DNA of 64,000 bases from Streptomyces sp. NBC_00287 (GTDB lineage: Bacteria > Actinomycetota > Actinomycetes > Streptomycetales > Streptomycetaceae), in assembly GCF_036173105.1 (NCBI RefSeq), contig NZ_CP108053.1, forward strand, positions 7,936,001-8,000,000. The letters are read 5' to 3'. The translations under genes and the position numbers were made by a program. This document shows, piece after piece, positions 1-8,597 of this stretch; the first letter of the stretch is position 1; each line of letters begins with the position of its first letter. A model generated the notes under the pieces. The model made no database searches, was not told where the DNA came from, and saw nothing but the letters and a program-made list of their open reading frames with translations.

Positions 1-331
1 CGGCGATGAAGCGGTAGCGGGCAGCCGGCTGGAGCGCGAAGTGATTACGCGGACCGCGCACCTGGACCTTGTCGCCCTGCCCCAACTGCTCGTGAACGAA
101 GGCCGATCCACCCCGCCCGTCCGGCTCCCGCAGCACCGCGATCCGCCAGGCGGAGCGGTCGCCGGGGTCGCCGCACAGGGAGTACTGCCGCTCCAGACCC
201 GGACCGAGGAGGAGGTCGACATGGGCGCCGGGCTCCCAGGCCGGGAGCTGCTCGCCGAGAGGATGCCGGAGGGTCAGTTCGAGGACGTCGTGGGCCACGA
301 AGTCCCTTTGCTGGACGACGAGTTCGATCAT
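1..331 (-). CDS. vanB: Vanillate O-demethylase reductase subunit VanB (PDR/VanB family), 3' end cut by window
   Basis: This is the reductase partner that passes NADH electrons through FMN and a 2Fe-2S centre to the Rieske oxygenase encoded just upstream. Only the first 110 codons are present. They begin MIELVVQQRDFVAHDVLEL and contain RQYSLCGDP, the FMN-binding signature of the phthalate dioxygenase reductase family, followed by RIAVLREPDGRGGSAFVH. The NAD-binding part and the C-terminal plant-type ferredoxin domain should lie beyond the left edge. The ATG at 329-331 overlaps the stop of the small upstream gene (ATGA), so van gene translation is probably coupled. Function as vanillate demethylase reductase is inferred from the family and from the VanA partner. 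Confidence 0.85.
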   Translation of the reverse strand, partial: MIELVVQQRDFVAHDVLELTLRHPLGEQLPAWEPGAHVDLLLGPGLERQYSLCGDPGDRSAWRIAVLREPDGRGGSAFVHEQLGQGDKVQVRGPRNHFALQPAARYRFIA

Positions 332-483
332 TGGTCGTGTCCTTCGGGGTGGCCGAGCATCCACTCCCACATCTCGACGGGGTCCTCGGCGGTGTGCTGG
401 GCGCCGCAATGGCAGGTGCCGTGCAGGACGTCGGTGCCCGGCAGCCAGTCGATGCGGTAGATCTCGCCGGTCGGAGAAGTCAC
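328..483 (-). CDS. 51-residue Cys/His-rich protein between vanA and vanB
   Basis: A short gene sits between the oxygenase and reductase genes. Its GTG start (481-483) overlaps the vanA stop as GTGA, and its stop overlaps the vanB ATG as ATGA, so three cistrons are interlocked. The product starts VTSPTGEIYRIDWLPGTD and contains HGTCHCGAQ followed by DPVEMWEWMLGHPEGHDQ. The Cys-His-Cys cluster plus later His residues could bind a metal, but no family was recognised. The position suggests an accessory role in the vanillate demethylase, for example in cofactor assembly or electron transfer, which is inference. The overlapping start and stop signals are the main evidence that it is a real gene. 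Confidence 0.75.
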   Translation of the reverse strand: MTSPTGEIYRIDWLPGTDVLHGTCHCGAQHTAEDPVEMWEWMLGHPEGHDQ

Positions 484-1550
484 AGCACCTTCTCCACGGG
501 CTTGTCGCCCTCCTCGACCAGCCGGGCGAGGATACGGCGGGCGGCCAGGCCGCCGGTGTCGATGTTGATGCTGAGCTCCTGGTAGCCGTGTCGCTCGGTG
601 CCGAGCGTGCGCTGGAGCAGAGCGAGCGCGGTGACGTCCTGCATGACGACCGTGCGGTTGTTGCTCCGCAGAAACTCGGTGACCTCGGCGTCCTCCGTCG
701 CCCAGTCCCGGGAGACCGCCCAGAAGTCGTACACCTTGCCGTCGGCGGACGGGGTGATGGCGTACGTGATCTCGGTGTGGAAGCCGCCCGGGTCGCTGCC
801 GTCGGCCTCGGGCACGACCCCGACCGGAGCGACCCTGCTGTGCAGGAGGTAGAGACAGGGTGCGTGGTACTCGATGTCCTGCCAGCGCATGATCCGGCCG
901 TTGATACCGGTCGACTTGGCGTAGAACGGCGGACACTCGGCGTCGTCCATGTGCCGGCTCACCCGCACGATCCCGGCCCCCTCGTCGACCTCCGTGGTGA
1001 TCGGCGTCTCGGCGACCTCGGGGGTGCCGATGTAACCGCCGTGCAAGTAGGTCTCGTGGGAGAGGTCGAGGAGGTTGTCGACGAGGAGGCCGTAGTCGCA
1101 GTCGATGGGCTCCATGCCGCGGACGGTGGTCCAGCCGGGGGAGTCGAGATGCCGGGCCCGGGGGATGACCTGCGGATCGGCGAGCGCCGGGTCGCCGATC
1201 CACACCCATACCAGCGAGTCCTGCTCGACGACGGGATAGGAGGCGACGCGGGCGGTGCGCGGTACGCGCTTCTGGCCCGGCACATACACGCACGTGCCGG
1301 TCGTGTCGTACGTGAACCCGTGGTACCCGCAGACGATCCGGTCTCCGTCGAGCCGGGTCGGCGCCTCGGACAGCGGGTACCGGCGGTGCACACACCGGTC
1401 GTGCAGCACCACCGGCGTGCCGTCCTCCTCGGTCCGGTAGAGGACGAGCGGCTCCCCGAGAACCGTCCGTCCGAGCAAATCGCGGCCGACCTCATGGCTG
1501 TAGGCGGCGACATACCACTGGTTCCTGGCGAAGGCGGTGATGTGCGGCAT
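480..1550 (-). CDS. vanA: Vanillate O-demethylase oxygenase subunit VanA (Rieske non-haem iron)
   Basis: The 356-residue protein is the terminal oxygenase that demethylates vanillate to protocatechuate and formaldehyde. A Rieske 2Fe-2S site is visible as C53-x-H55 (DRCVHR) and C74-x2-H77 (CGYHG). The mononuclear iron ligands are in DNLLDLSHETYLHGG (H165, H170). The start MPHITAFARNQWYVAAYSHEV is typical of VanA. It is the first gene of an interlocked vanA-small protein-vanB cluster read leftwards. Its product feeds the pca operon at 15-22 kb. Related demethylases acting on other methoxybenzoates share this architecture, so vanillate as substrate is likely rather than shown. Confidence 0.88.
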   Translation of the reverse strand: MPHITAFARNQWYVAAYSHEVGRDLLGRTVLGEPLVLYRTEEDGTPVVLHDRCVHRRYPLSEAPTRLDGDRIVCGYHGFTYDTTGTCVYVPGQKRVPRTARVASYPVVEQDSLVWVWIGDPALADPQVIPRARHLDSPGWTTVRGMEPIDCDYGLLVDNLLDLSHETYLHGGYIGTPEVAETPITTEVDEGAGIVRVSRHMDDAECPPFYAKSTGINGRIMRWQDIEYHAPCLYLLHSRVAPVGVVPEADGSDPGGFHTEITYAITPSADGKVYDFWAVSRDWATEDAEVTEFLRSNNRTVVMQDVTALALLQRTLGTERHGYQELSINIDTGGLAARRILARLVEEGDKPVEKVL

Positions 1551-2216
1551 CGTTGCGGCTCCCGTCTGTCTGCGGTGGTGGCATCGTCCGGAAGGGCGTC
1601 ACAGCGCCGCAATAGCTCTTCCGTCTCACGGAAGTTCCCCGCTCCTGGTTCAGTGAACTCCCCTTGCGCGTACGGGGGTGGGTGGCGGCCATGCCGGAAG
1701 AGCGTCTCTGATCAGCTTGGTGATCCTATGCAAGACCTAGGGTCTGGCATGGCTTGTGCCCACTGTGGAGGGGTGGCGTGGGCGTGCAGGTGGAAGCCCG
1801 CGCCCAGTGCTGCTCCTCGTGACCGGTGTCGGCGGGTGGTGGGTGTGCTGATCGTCGTCACGCCCTGGTGCCGGTGGGCTGCGCGGGGCAGCCGTCTCCG
1901 GCCCGGTGGTGCGTGTCCCTCCGGACGCTTGCCCGCCGGACCCGAGGGTCTGGTGGGGGAGGGTGCCCTGCGTCGCCTGGGCGCGGGGCGTGCGTTTCGG
2001 CGCCGGGTGGGGCCGGCCTTGGACCGGTCGGCCCGGCTGTTCTGGGCGGTCGGGGTGATGACCGAGGCCGAACTGGCTCAGAAGATCGTGAACAGTGCGT
2101 ACACCCAGGTGAGTTCGCGCTGACTCGGGCGGGCGTGCTCTTCATTCCCGATGCAACTCCCGTGCTCATGCAGCACACTTGACCCGAACACCGCATATCG
2201 GGGGAGGCGATGCGCC
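1551..2216. other. Gene-poor stretch between vanA and the EACC1 gene
   Basis: No convincing gene was found in these 666 bases. Apart from the palindrome at 1728-1750, there are only overlapping open frames on both strands with arginine- and proline-rich translations typical of noncoding high-GC DNA. One plus-strand frame ends at 2123 with LFWAVGVMTEAELAQKIVNS, which looks slightly more protein-like and might be the tail of a decayed gene, but no family could be assigned. The vanA promoter and the EACC1/caspase promoter must both lie here. Confidence 0.4.
1728..1750. promoter_or_regulatory. 23-bp palindrome upstream of vanA, candidate operator
   Basis: The arms ATGCAAGACC and GGTCTGGCAT flank a TAG centre and pair with a single mismatch. 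The element lies about 180 bp upstream of the vanA start, in a stretch that is less GC-rich than its surroundings. Its size fits a dimeric GntR- or PadR-type repressor, families known to control vanillate genes, but no such regulator is encoded in the window. Confidence 0.45.
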
Positions 2217-2615
2217 ATGCAGGTACAGCTGCGACTGATCGACGAGACCGGGGCGGAGACGACAGGTGCCGATCTCGTCGCGATCCGCAAGCAGTTGACC
2301 GCGCGGCCCGAGCTGCGCGGTCAGGTGGACGTCGTGCGCGGTGACGCAGAAGAGGGCGAGATGGGCAGCGGTCTTGAGCTGCTCCTCGTCGGTCTCGGCA
2401 GCGGCGGTGCCATCACCGCGCTCATCACCACGCTTCCCGCGCTGCTCACGGCCCGGCGGTCGCCCACGTCCGTGGAGATCACACTGGCCGACGGACGCAG
2501 CGCCAAGATCACCGCGGACTCGGTCGAGGACGCGCGGACCTTGCTGGAGGAGGCGTTCCGGGACCATCTGAACCCGGCCCAGCCGCCTCAGCCGCCTCAG
2601 CCTCCTCAGCCATGA
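2217..2615 (+). CDS. Effector-associated constant component EACC1-like protein
   Basis: The 132-residue protein begins MQVQLRLIDETG after a strong ribosome site (GGGGGAGG, ending 9 bases before the ATG at 2217), which decides between this start and an upstream ATG at 2151. It has a glycine-rich hydrophobic segment (ELLLVGLGSGGAITALITTL) and then an EITLADGRSAKI-type strand segment, as in the EACC1 family. EACC1 proteins are known as fixed partners of caspase-like and other effectors in predicted bacterial conflict systems. The C-terminus is a PQPPQPPQP run encoded by tandem 9-bp repeats. Its stop overlaps the ATG of the caspase gene (ATGA), so the two are translationally coupled. It probably links sensing to activation of the caspase; the mechanism is unknown. 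Confidence 0.8.
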   Translation: MQVQLRLIDETGAETTGADLVAIRKQLTARPELRGQVDVVRGDAEEGEMGSGLELLLVGLGSGGAITALITTLPALLTARRSPTSVEITLADGRSAKITADSVEDARTLLEEAFRDHLNPAQPPQPPQPPQP

Positions 2616-5065
2616 AGACCAGACTGCCGGACCCCCGAGGGTCGCGGGCGGTCCTGATCGGCACCTCCTCCTACGACAGCCCGGACCTCAAACCCCTCCT
2701 GGCCGTGCGCAACAACCTGGAGGTGCTGTCCGAGCTGCTCACCGCGGACAACGGCGCGTTCCTGCCGGGCCGCTGCACCGTCGTACAGGACTCCGCCGAC
2801 CCGCGCGGAGTGTGCCGCACGATCCGGGAGGCGGCGGCCGACGCCCCCGACACGCTGCTCGTGTACTTCTCCGGGCACGGCATCCTCAACCACGACTACA
2901 GCGAGCTCCATCTGGCGCTGAGCGGGGCCGACCAGAACGATCTGCGCTGGACCACCGTGCCGTTCCAGGTGATCCGGGAGATCTTCGAGACGGCGTCCTG
3001 CCGGAACAAGATCCTGATCCTGGACTGCTGTCAGAGCGGCTGGGTGCTGGACTCGATGATGGGGGACAACAGTGGGGAAGCGCCGCTGGAGATCAGGGGG
3101 ACGTACCTGCTGACTTCTTCCTCCGGCGACCTGAAGTCGTACGCGCCGCCCACGGATCGCTACACCGCCTTCACCGGGGAACTCATCCAGCTGCTGCGCG
3201 ACGGCTTGCCCGGCGGCCCCGAACTGCTGCCGCTCAGCGCGCTGTTCGACCCTTTGGCCGAGGCGCTGGAAGGGCGGTCCATGCCGCGGCCGCAGCAGCA
3301 GGGGTCGGACGGGCATGCGGCGTTGGCGTTGGTGCGGAATCGGGCGGTGGGGGAGGGCGAAGCCGTCGACCGGCCTGTGGCCGTGAAGGACGCGGGCCCG
3401 GTCTCCATGACACGGTTGCGGCCCCAGGTCTGGCACCGGCGCCTCATGGAGGGGGCGATCGTCCTCCCGGCGTTGTTTGCCCTCCTCTGGGTCTTCGCGC
3501 GGTTCGGGCCGAAGGACGGGGAGCCGTCCGGGCCGGGCACCCCGGCCGGCACGGTCATGATCGGGGTGCTCGCGGCGCTGATCCTGCTCTTCGGCACGGT
3601 GGGCCGCGTCAGTCCCAGTGGCTATTCCCTGGCCATCGGTTCGGACGGGATCGAGGTCCGCTACGGCAAGGACCACCACTTCTACTACCCCTGGCACCGG
3701 GTCAGCCGGGTGTGGGTCGTCGCCCGTCCGGGCGGACGGCTGCGCGGCCCTCGGTACACCCTGATGCTGCGTCCCAAACCGGGCGTCCTGATCAAGACCG
3801 CCAGGCGTGGCGCGCCCGGCCCCAGCCTGGACCTTGGAACGGGCGCACTTCGCTTCGCGCGCCTGACCCATCTTGACTCACCGCCCTCCGTGGTGGAGAG
3901 AGCCCTCTCCCAGGCCGCGGGATCGGCGTGGACCCCCAGCAGTGGCCCGCTCGGGCAGGCCCCGCCGGACGAGGACGGCGCGGCGGTCCTTTCTGCGGAA
4001 AGGGGTTTCCTCGTCGTCGCAGCCCTGTTCGCCGCCCTGCTCGCGTACCTGCGCTTCCCCAAGGGGGCGCTGACCGACCCCATCCGTCTCTGGCTCGCCG
4101 TCCCGTCCCTGTTTCTGTCGTCCGTCGCCTGCGCGGTGCTGTGGCTCGCCCTCGCCCGGCTCGTGCACCCGGTCCGCCTGGTGATCAGTGCGGCCGGGGT
4201 GACGCTCACCCGGGCGGAGACCGAGATCGTGCACGCCTGGACCGAGATCGAGCGGATCGGCATCGTCCACTGGCGCCAAGGCACGGACAGAATCGGCTTG
4301 TTGGTCCTGCGGCCCGTCGACCGTGGCGCCCGCGACCCGGGCGACCGGGGAGTGAGGCGTCTGCCAAGATTCGGCGCCGGAACTGTCACCCTGTGCGCCG
4401 TCCCCGAAGTGACCCTGGATCCGGACGAGTTGCGCAGCGCGCTCGCCCGATTCGCCGCCCCGGATCAGCTTGCCCCGCCGGGGAACGGATGGCTGAAGTC
4501 CACCCCGGCCGAGCCCGTCCCGCCCGACGGGGGGACGACGTTCGAGGGCCGCAGATCCCAAGGCGCCGCGATGGCGCTCGGCGCACTGCTCGTCGCGCCC
4601 CTGGTCGCCTTCGCCCTCTCGACCGACGGCAGGGATGTGCCGATGCTCCTGTACGCACTCCAAGACCTCGTCCTCGCCCCGCTCCCTCTCTTCGGCTTCG
4701 CCTTCTACTTCCTGACGGGCCGCCACCGAGTAACTCTCCACGTGGGCGCCGCCGGCCTCACCGTCACCCTCTCCGCATCGCGCCCCCGCACCCTCCGCAT
4801 CCCCTGGGGTGACATAGAGAGCGTCGGCATCATCGCGACCCAGCACCCCTCCACCCGCCACTCCTTGGTGATGTGGCTCAGACCGGGTGCCCGTCCCCCG
4901 CGCTTCCTCTGGTGGCCCTATCGCCAGGAGTACGGCGGCCTGCGCCTGATCTCCCTCGAGGGCAGCCGCCTGGACACCAGCCCCGAGGAACTCGACCGCG
5001 CCCTCGCCCACCACGCAGGCGGGCGACACTCCCGGATCCAGCGACTGACTCATCCCAGCCACTGA
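2612..5065 (+). CDS. Caspase-like protease fused to three membrane-hairpin/PH-like modules
   Basis: Residues 1 to about 240 form a caspase/metacaspase-type peptidase. The catalytic His is H89 in YFSGHG and the Cys is C140 in LILDCCQSG. The remaining 570 residues appear to contain a threefold internal repeat. Each unit has a pair of hydrophobic segments (about 281-331, 463-517 and 651-702) followed by a beta-rich, PH-like domain with a shared aromatic core: YPWHRVSRVWVV, HAWTEIERIGIV and IPWGDIESVGII. The 817-residue product should therefore sit in the membrane with the protease in the cytoplasm. It is coupled to the EACC1 gene by ATGA overlap. The pair fits the EACC1-effector conflict systems known in multicellular actinobacteria. 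A suicide or defence role is inference. Confidence 0.85.
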   Translation: MKTRLPDPRGSRAVLIGTSSYDSPDLKPLLAVRNNLEVLSELLTADNGAFLPGRCTVVQDSADPRGVCRTIREAAADAPDTLLVYFSGHGILNHDYSELHLALSGADQNDLRWTTVPFQVIREIFETASCRNKILILDCCQSGWVLDSMMGDNSGEAPLEIRGTYLLTSSSGDLKSYAPPTDRYTAFTGELIQLLRDGLPGGPELLPLSALFDPLAEALEGRSMPRPQQQGSDGHAALALVRNRAVGEGEAVDRPVAVKDAGPVSMTRLRPQVWHRRLMEGAIVLPALFALLWVFARFGPKDGEPSGPGTPAGTVMIGVLAALILLFGTVGRVSPSGYSLAIGSDGIEVRYGKDHHFYYPWHRVSRVWVVARPGGRLRGPRYTLMLRPKPGVLIKTARRGAPGPSLDLGTGALRFARLTHLDSPPSVVERALSQAAGSAWTPSSGPLGQAPPDEDGAAVLSAERGFLVVAALFAALLAYLRFPKGALTDPIRLWLAVPSLFLSSVACAVLWLALARLVHPVRLVISAAGVTLTRAETEIVHAWTEIERIGIVHWRQGTDRIGLLVLRPVDRGARDPGDRGVRRLPRFGAGTVTLCAVPEVTLDPDELRSALARFAAPDQLAPPGNGWLKSTPAEPVPPDGGTTFEGRRSQGAAMALGALLVAPLVAFALSTDGRDVPMLLYALQDLVLAPLPLFGFAFYFLTGRHRVTLHVGAAGLTVTLSASRPRTLRIPWGDIESVGIIATQHPSTRHSLVMWLRPGARPPRFLWWPYRQEYGGLRLISLEGSRLDTSPEELDRALAHHAGGRHSRIQRLTHPSH

Positions 5066-5207
5066 CACCACCCGTACCGCCGACTTTCACACAGCCGCCA
5101 CCAGACCCTTCCCTGACGTTTGGTGCTCTTGGAACACTCCTTCCGCGCACAATCGGTCAAACAGATCCGACCGGTCGAACACCCTCAAGGGGAGAGGTCC
5201 CTCACTC

Positions 5208-7259
5208 ATGCCCGAAGTCAACCGGCGTAGATTCCTTCAACTCGCGGGCGCCACCTCGGCGTTCACCGCGCTGTCGAGCAGCATTCAGCGGGCCGCCGCC
5301 ATCCCGGCGAACCACCGCACGGGGTCGATCGAGGACGTCGAGCACATCGTCGTCCTGATGCAGGAGAACCGTTCGTTCGACCACTACTTCGGCAAGCTGA
5401 AGGGCGTCCGCGGCTTCGGCGACCCGCACCCGGTGACGCTGGACAGCGGCAAGTCGGTGTGGCACCAGTCCGACGGCACCAAGGACCTGCTGCCCTTCCA
5501 TCCCACCGCCGACGACCTCGGCATGCAGTTCCTGGAGGGCCTGCCGCACGGCTGGACCGACGGACAGGCCGCCTACAACAAGGGCAAGTACGACAAGTGG
5601 ATCCCCGCCAAGGGCACCACGACGATGGCGTACCTTAACCGCGAGGACATCCCCTTCCACTACGCCCTCGCCGACGCCTTCACCATCTGCGACGCCTACC
5701 ACTGCTCGTTCATCGGCTCCACCGACCCGAACCGCTACTACATGTGGTCGGGATACACGGGCAACGACGGACAGGGCGGCGGCCCGGTCCTCGGCAACGA
5801 CGAGCTCGGCTACGGCTGGACGACCTACCCGGAGCGCCTGGAGGCGGCCGGGATCTCCTGGAAGATCTACCAGGACATCGGCGACGGTCTGGACGCGGCC
5901 GGCTCCTGGGGCTGGATCAACGACGCCTACCGTGGCAACTACGGCGACAACTCGCTGCTGTACTTCAACAAGTACCGCAACGCCCAGCCCGGCGAGCCCT
6001 GGTTCGACAAGGCCCGCACCGGCACCGACGTCAAGAACGGCGACGGCTACTTCGACCAGCTGAAGGCCGACGTCAAGGCCGGAAAGCTGCCGCAGATCTC
6101 CTGGATCGCCGCGCCCGAGGCCTTCAGCGAGCACTCCAACTGGCCCTCCAACTACGGCGCCTGGTACATAGCTCAGGTCCTGGACGCCCTCACCTCCAAC
6201 CCGGAGGTCTGGTCGAAGACGGCCCTGTTCATCACGTACGACGAGAACGACGGCTTCTTCGACCACCTGGTGCCGCCGCTTCCGCCGAAGGACGCCTCCC
6301 AGGGCAAGTCCACCGTCGATGTCTCGCTCGACCTCTACCCAGGTGACAGCCGGCGCCCGGCCGGCCCCTACGGGCTCGGCCCGCGTGTGCCGATGCTGGT
6401 CGTCTCGCCGTGGAGCAAGGGCGGTTACGTCTGCTCCGAGACCCTCGACCACACCTCGATCCTGCAGTTCATGGAGCGCCGCTTCGGCGTGAAGGAGACC
6501 AACATCTCCCCGTGGCGCCGGACCGTGTGCGGCGACCTGACCTCGGCGTTCGACTTCTCCCGCAAGGACAGCCGCCCGGCGGCGCTGCCGGAGACCGACG
6601 AGTACGAGCCGCAGGACCGCGAGCGTCACCCCGACTACAAGCCGACGCCCCCGGCCGACCCGGACATGCCCCGCCAGGAGCGCGGTCTGCGCCCCGCCCG
6701 CCCGCTGAAGTACGCGCCCCATGTGGACGGCTCGGTGGACGCGGCGGCCGGCAAGTTCACGCTGACCTTCGCCTCCGGCGCCAAGGCGGGCGCCGCCTTC
6801 CTGGTGACGTCCGGCAACCGCACCGACGGGCCGTGGACGTACACCACCGAGGCCGGCAAGAGCCTCGCGGACACCTGGAACTCGGTGTACTCGAACGGCT
6901 CGTACGACCTGAAGGTGCACGGCCCGAACGGCTTCCTGCGCGTCTTCAAGGGCCCGAACAAGACCGCGGGCCCCGAGGTCACCGCGCGCCACACCGGTGA
7001 CGCCGTCCAGCTCACCTTCACCAACAAGGGCTCCGGCACCGTCCGCCTCAAGGTCACCAGCGGCTACGGCGGCTCCGCACGGACCTTCACCGTGCGCCCC
7101 GGCGCCACCGTGCGGCACACCGCCGACCTGACGGCGAGCCGGCGCTGGTACGACCTGACCGTCACCTCCGACGCCGACCCGGCGTTCCTGCGCAGGTTCG
7201 CCGGCCACGTCGAGAACGGGCGTCCCGGGGTGAGCGACCCGGCGATGATCGTCGAGTAA
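5208..7259 (+). CDS. Secreted phosphocholine-preferring phospholipase C (Tat exported)
   Basis: This 683-residue member of the acid phosphatase/phospholipase C superfamily cleaves phosphatidylcholine or related phosphodiesters outside the cell. The N-terminus carries a twin-arginine signal (NRRRFLQLAGATSAF). The mature part has the family motifs HIVVLMQENRSFDHYFG, FTICDAYHCS, WIAAPEAFSEHSNWP and FITYDENDGFFDH. From about residue 500, two beta-sandwich repeats of the DUF756 type follow, as in the bacterial enzymes. A ribosome site (AAGGGGAG) precedes the ATG. It stands alone, downstream of and separate from the caspase gene. Phosphate-dependent control would be usual for the family, but no clear PHO box was identified. 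Confidence 0.9.
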   Translation: MPEVNRRRFLQLAGATSAFTALSSSIQRAAAIPANHRTGSIEDVEHIVVLMQENRSFDHYFGKLKGVRGFGDPHPVTLDSGKSVWHQSDGTKDLLPFHPTADDLGMQFLEGLPHGWTDGQAAYNKGKYDKWIPAKGTTTMAYLNREDIPFHYALADAFTICDAYHCSFIGSTDPNRYYMWSGYTGNDGQGGGPVLGNDELGYGWTTYPERLEAAGISWKIYQDIGDGLDAAGSWGWINDAYRGNYGDNSLLYFNKYRNAQPGEPWFDKARTGTDVKNGDGYFDQLKADVKAGKLPQISWIAAPEAFSEHSNWPSNYGAWYIAQVLDALTSNPEVWSKTALFITYDENDGFFDHLVPPLPPKDASQGKSTVDVSLDLYPGDSRRPAGPYGLGPRVPMLVVSPWSKGGYVCSETLDHTSILQFMERRFGVKETNISPWRRTVCGDLTSAFDFSRKDSRPAALPETDEYEPQDRERHPDYKPTPPADPDMPRQERGLRPARPLKYAPHVDGSVDAAAGKFTLTFASGAKAGAAFLVTSGNRTDGPWTYTTEAGKSLADTWNSVYSNGSYDLKVHGPNGFLRVFKGPNKTAGPEVTARHTGDAVQLTFTNKGSGTVRLKVTSGYGGSARTFTVRPGATVRHTADLTASRRWYDLTVTSDADPAFLRRFAGHVENGRPGVSDPAMIVE

Positions 7260-7283
7260 GGCGAGTAAGGCGAGACGCCCGGC

Positions 7284-8597
7284 TCACAGCGGAGTGAGGT
7301 GCCCCGGCCCCGACGGCTGGGGCACCAGCCCCGACTCCGGCTGCCGCGGCACCAGCACCGGTTCCGCCGACGCCCGCCCGGGCGCCGGCACCACATCGGC
7401 CGAGGCAACGCCCGGCTCCAACGCCCGCACGGCGTGCCTCGGCTCCGGCCGCCTCAGCACGAGCCCCGGTTCAGCCGCCGCCGTCGCCGGCTCCAGCCCC
7501 TGTACGGCGTGCCTCGGCTCAGGGCGCCTCAGCACTAGCGCCGGTTCAGCCGACGCGGTAGCCGGCTCCAACTCCCGTACGGCCCGCCCCGGCTCCGACC
7601 GCCCGCGCACGAGCGCCGGTTCAGCCGACGCCGTCGCCTGCTCCAGCCCCCGTACGGCCCGCCCCACCTCCGGCCGCCTGGACACGAGCGCCGGTTCGAC
7701 CGACGCCGTGCCCGGTTCCAGCGCCAGTACGGCGGCGACGGGGTGGTCCTCCTCGGGCTGGGCAGCCACCGGCTGGTGCTCGGGTGCGACTCGGGTGAGC
7801 AGGATCACGCCCCGGGCCGCGAGGCCCGCGCCCGCCAGTGCGAGCAGCATCCCGGGCACGCCGCCCTGGAGGCGCTCGCCGAGCAGGAGCAGGCCGATGA
7901 GTGCGGCGGCCACCGGGTTGGTCAGGGTCACCACCGCGAGGGGGGCGTCCAGACCGCCGCGGTAGGCGGTCTGCGACAGGAACAGCCCGCCCACCGCCAA
8001 CGCCGCGACGAGCAGCGCCACCCCGATCACCTGCACGCTGAGCAGCGGACCCGAGCGGTCCGTCGCAGCCACCGTGACGGTCTGCGTGAGCGCCGAGGCG
8101 ACTCCGGAGGCGAAGCCGGACGCGGTCGCGTGCCGCAGCCCCGGCCGGGTCCCGGGCCGCGCCAGCAGACCGATCAGCACGGCCGTGGTCCCGGCGACGC
8201 CCAGCGCCTCGGGGGTGCTGAGGACGTCGTCGGGGGCGGGCCCGGAGGCCGTGACGAGGATCGCGGCCAGACCGAGGAGCGTGAGCGCGGTGCCCCGCCA
8301 CTCCACCGCGCTGACCTTCCGGCCCGCGACCCGCGCGCCGAGCGGCACGGCCGCGACCAGGGTGAGCGCGCCGAGCGGCTGGACGACCGTGAGCGGCCCG
8401 TACTTCAGCGCCACGACATGCAGCAGCGCGGCGGAGCCGTTGAGCCCCACGGAGGCCCACCAGGCGCCGGAGACCATCAGACGCACGAGCCCGGTCTCGG
8501 GGGCCCGGGAGGCGAGCCGCTCCTGGGCGACGGCGGCGGCCGCGTAGGCGACGGCTGAGAACAGGGACAGCACTACCGCGACGAGTGTGGCGTTCAT
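7284..8597 (-). CDS. DMT-superfamily transporter with a repeated C-terminal tail
   Basis: Residues 1 to about 285 contain roughly nine hydrophobic helices in an EamA-like drug/metabolite transporter arrangement, ending in LTNPVAAALIGLLLLGERL. A tail of about 140 residues follows, built of four to five copies of a 25-residue unit with consensus LEPATASAEPALVLRRPEPRHAVRG. This is unusual for the family and probably forms a flexible cytoplasmic extension. The ATG at 8595-8597 overlaps the stop of the PAP2 gene (ATGA), so the pair is cotranslated from the promoter region next to the TetR gene. The substrate is unknown. Confidence 0.82.
   Translation of the reverse strand: MNATLVAVVLSLFSAVAYAAAAVAQERLASRAPETGLVRLMVSGAWWASVGLNGSAALLHVVALKYGPLTVVQPLGALTLVAAVPLGARVAGRKVSAVEWRGTALTLLGLAAILVTASGPAPDDVLSTPEALGVAGTTAVLIGLLARPGTRPGLRHATASGFASGVASALTQTVTVAATDRSGPLLSVQVIGVALLVAALAVGGLFLSQTAYRGGLDAPLAVVTLTNPVAAALIGLLLLGERLQGGVPGMLLALAGAGLAARGVILLTRVAPEHQPVAAQPEEDHPVAAVLALEPGTASVEPALVSRRPEVGRAVRGLEQATASAEPALVRGRSEPGRAVRELEPATASAEPALVLRRPEPRHAVQGLEPATAAAEPGLVLRRPEPRHAVRALEPGVASADVVPAPGRASAEPVLVPRQPESGLVPQPSGPGHLTPL
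7360..7700 (-). repeat. Tandem degenerate 75-bp repeats in the transporter tail
   Basis: About four to five copies of a 75-bp unit encode the 25-residue LEPATASAEPALV(L/R)RRPEPRHAV repeat near the transporter C-terminus. Neighbouring units match well and the last one, toward the C-terminus, is degenerate. Such direct repeats can change copy number by recombination or slippage. Boundaries are approximate. Confidence 0.7.

Noticed and set aside
588..2123. Long plus-strand open frame of 511 codons
   Set aside because: It runs antisense to vanA, has an Arg/Val/Gly-rich composition typical of a high-GC shadow, and shows no domain. Only its last 60 residues look slightly protein-like.
5066..5207. 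PHO box upstream of the phospholipase C gene
   Set aside because: No pair of GTTCACC-like direct repeats could be identified, although phosphate control would be plausible.
5202..7208. 668-codon minus-strand frame opposite the phospholipase C gene
   Set aside because: Antisense shadow with low-complexity Val/Arg/Gly translation; the phospholipase on the plus strand has full motifs.
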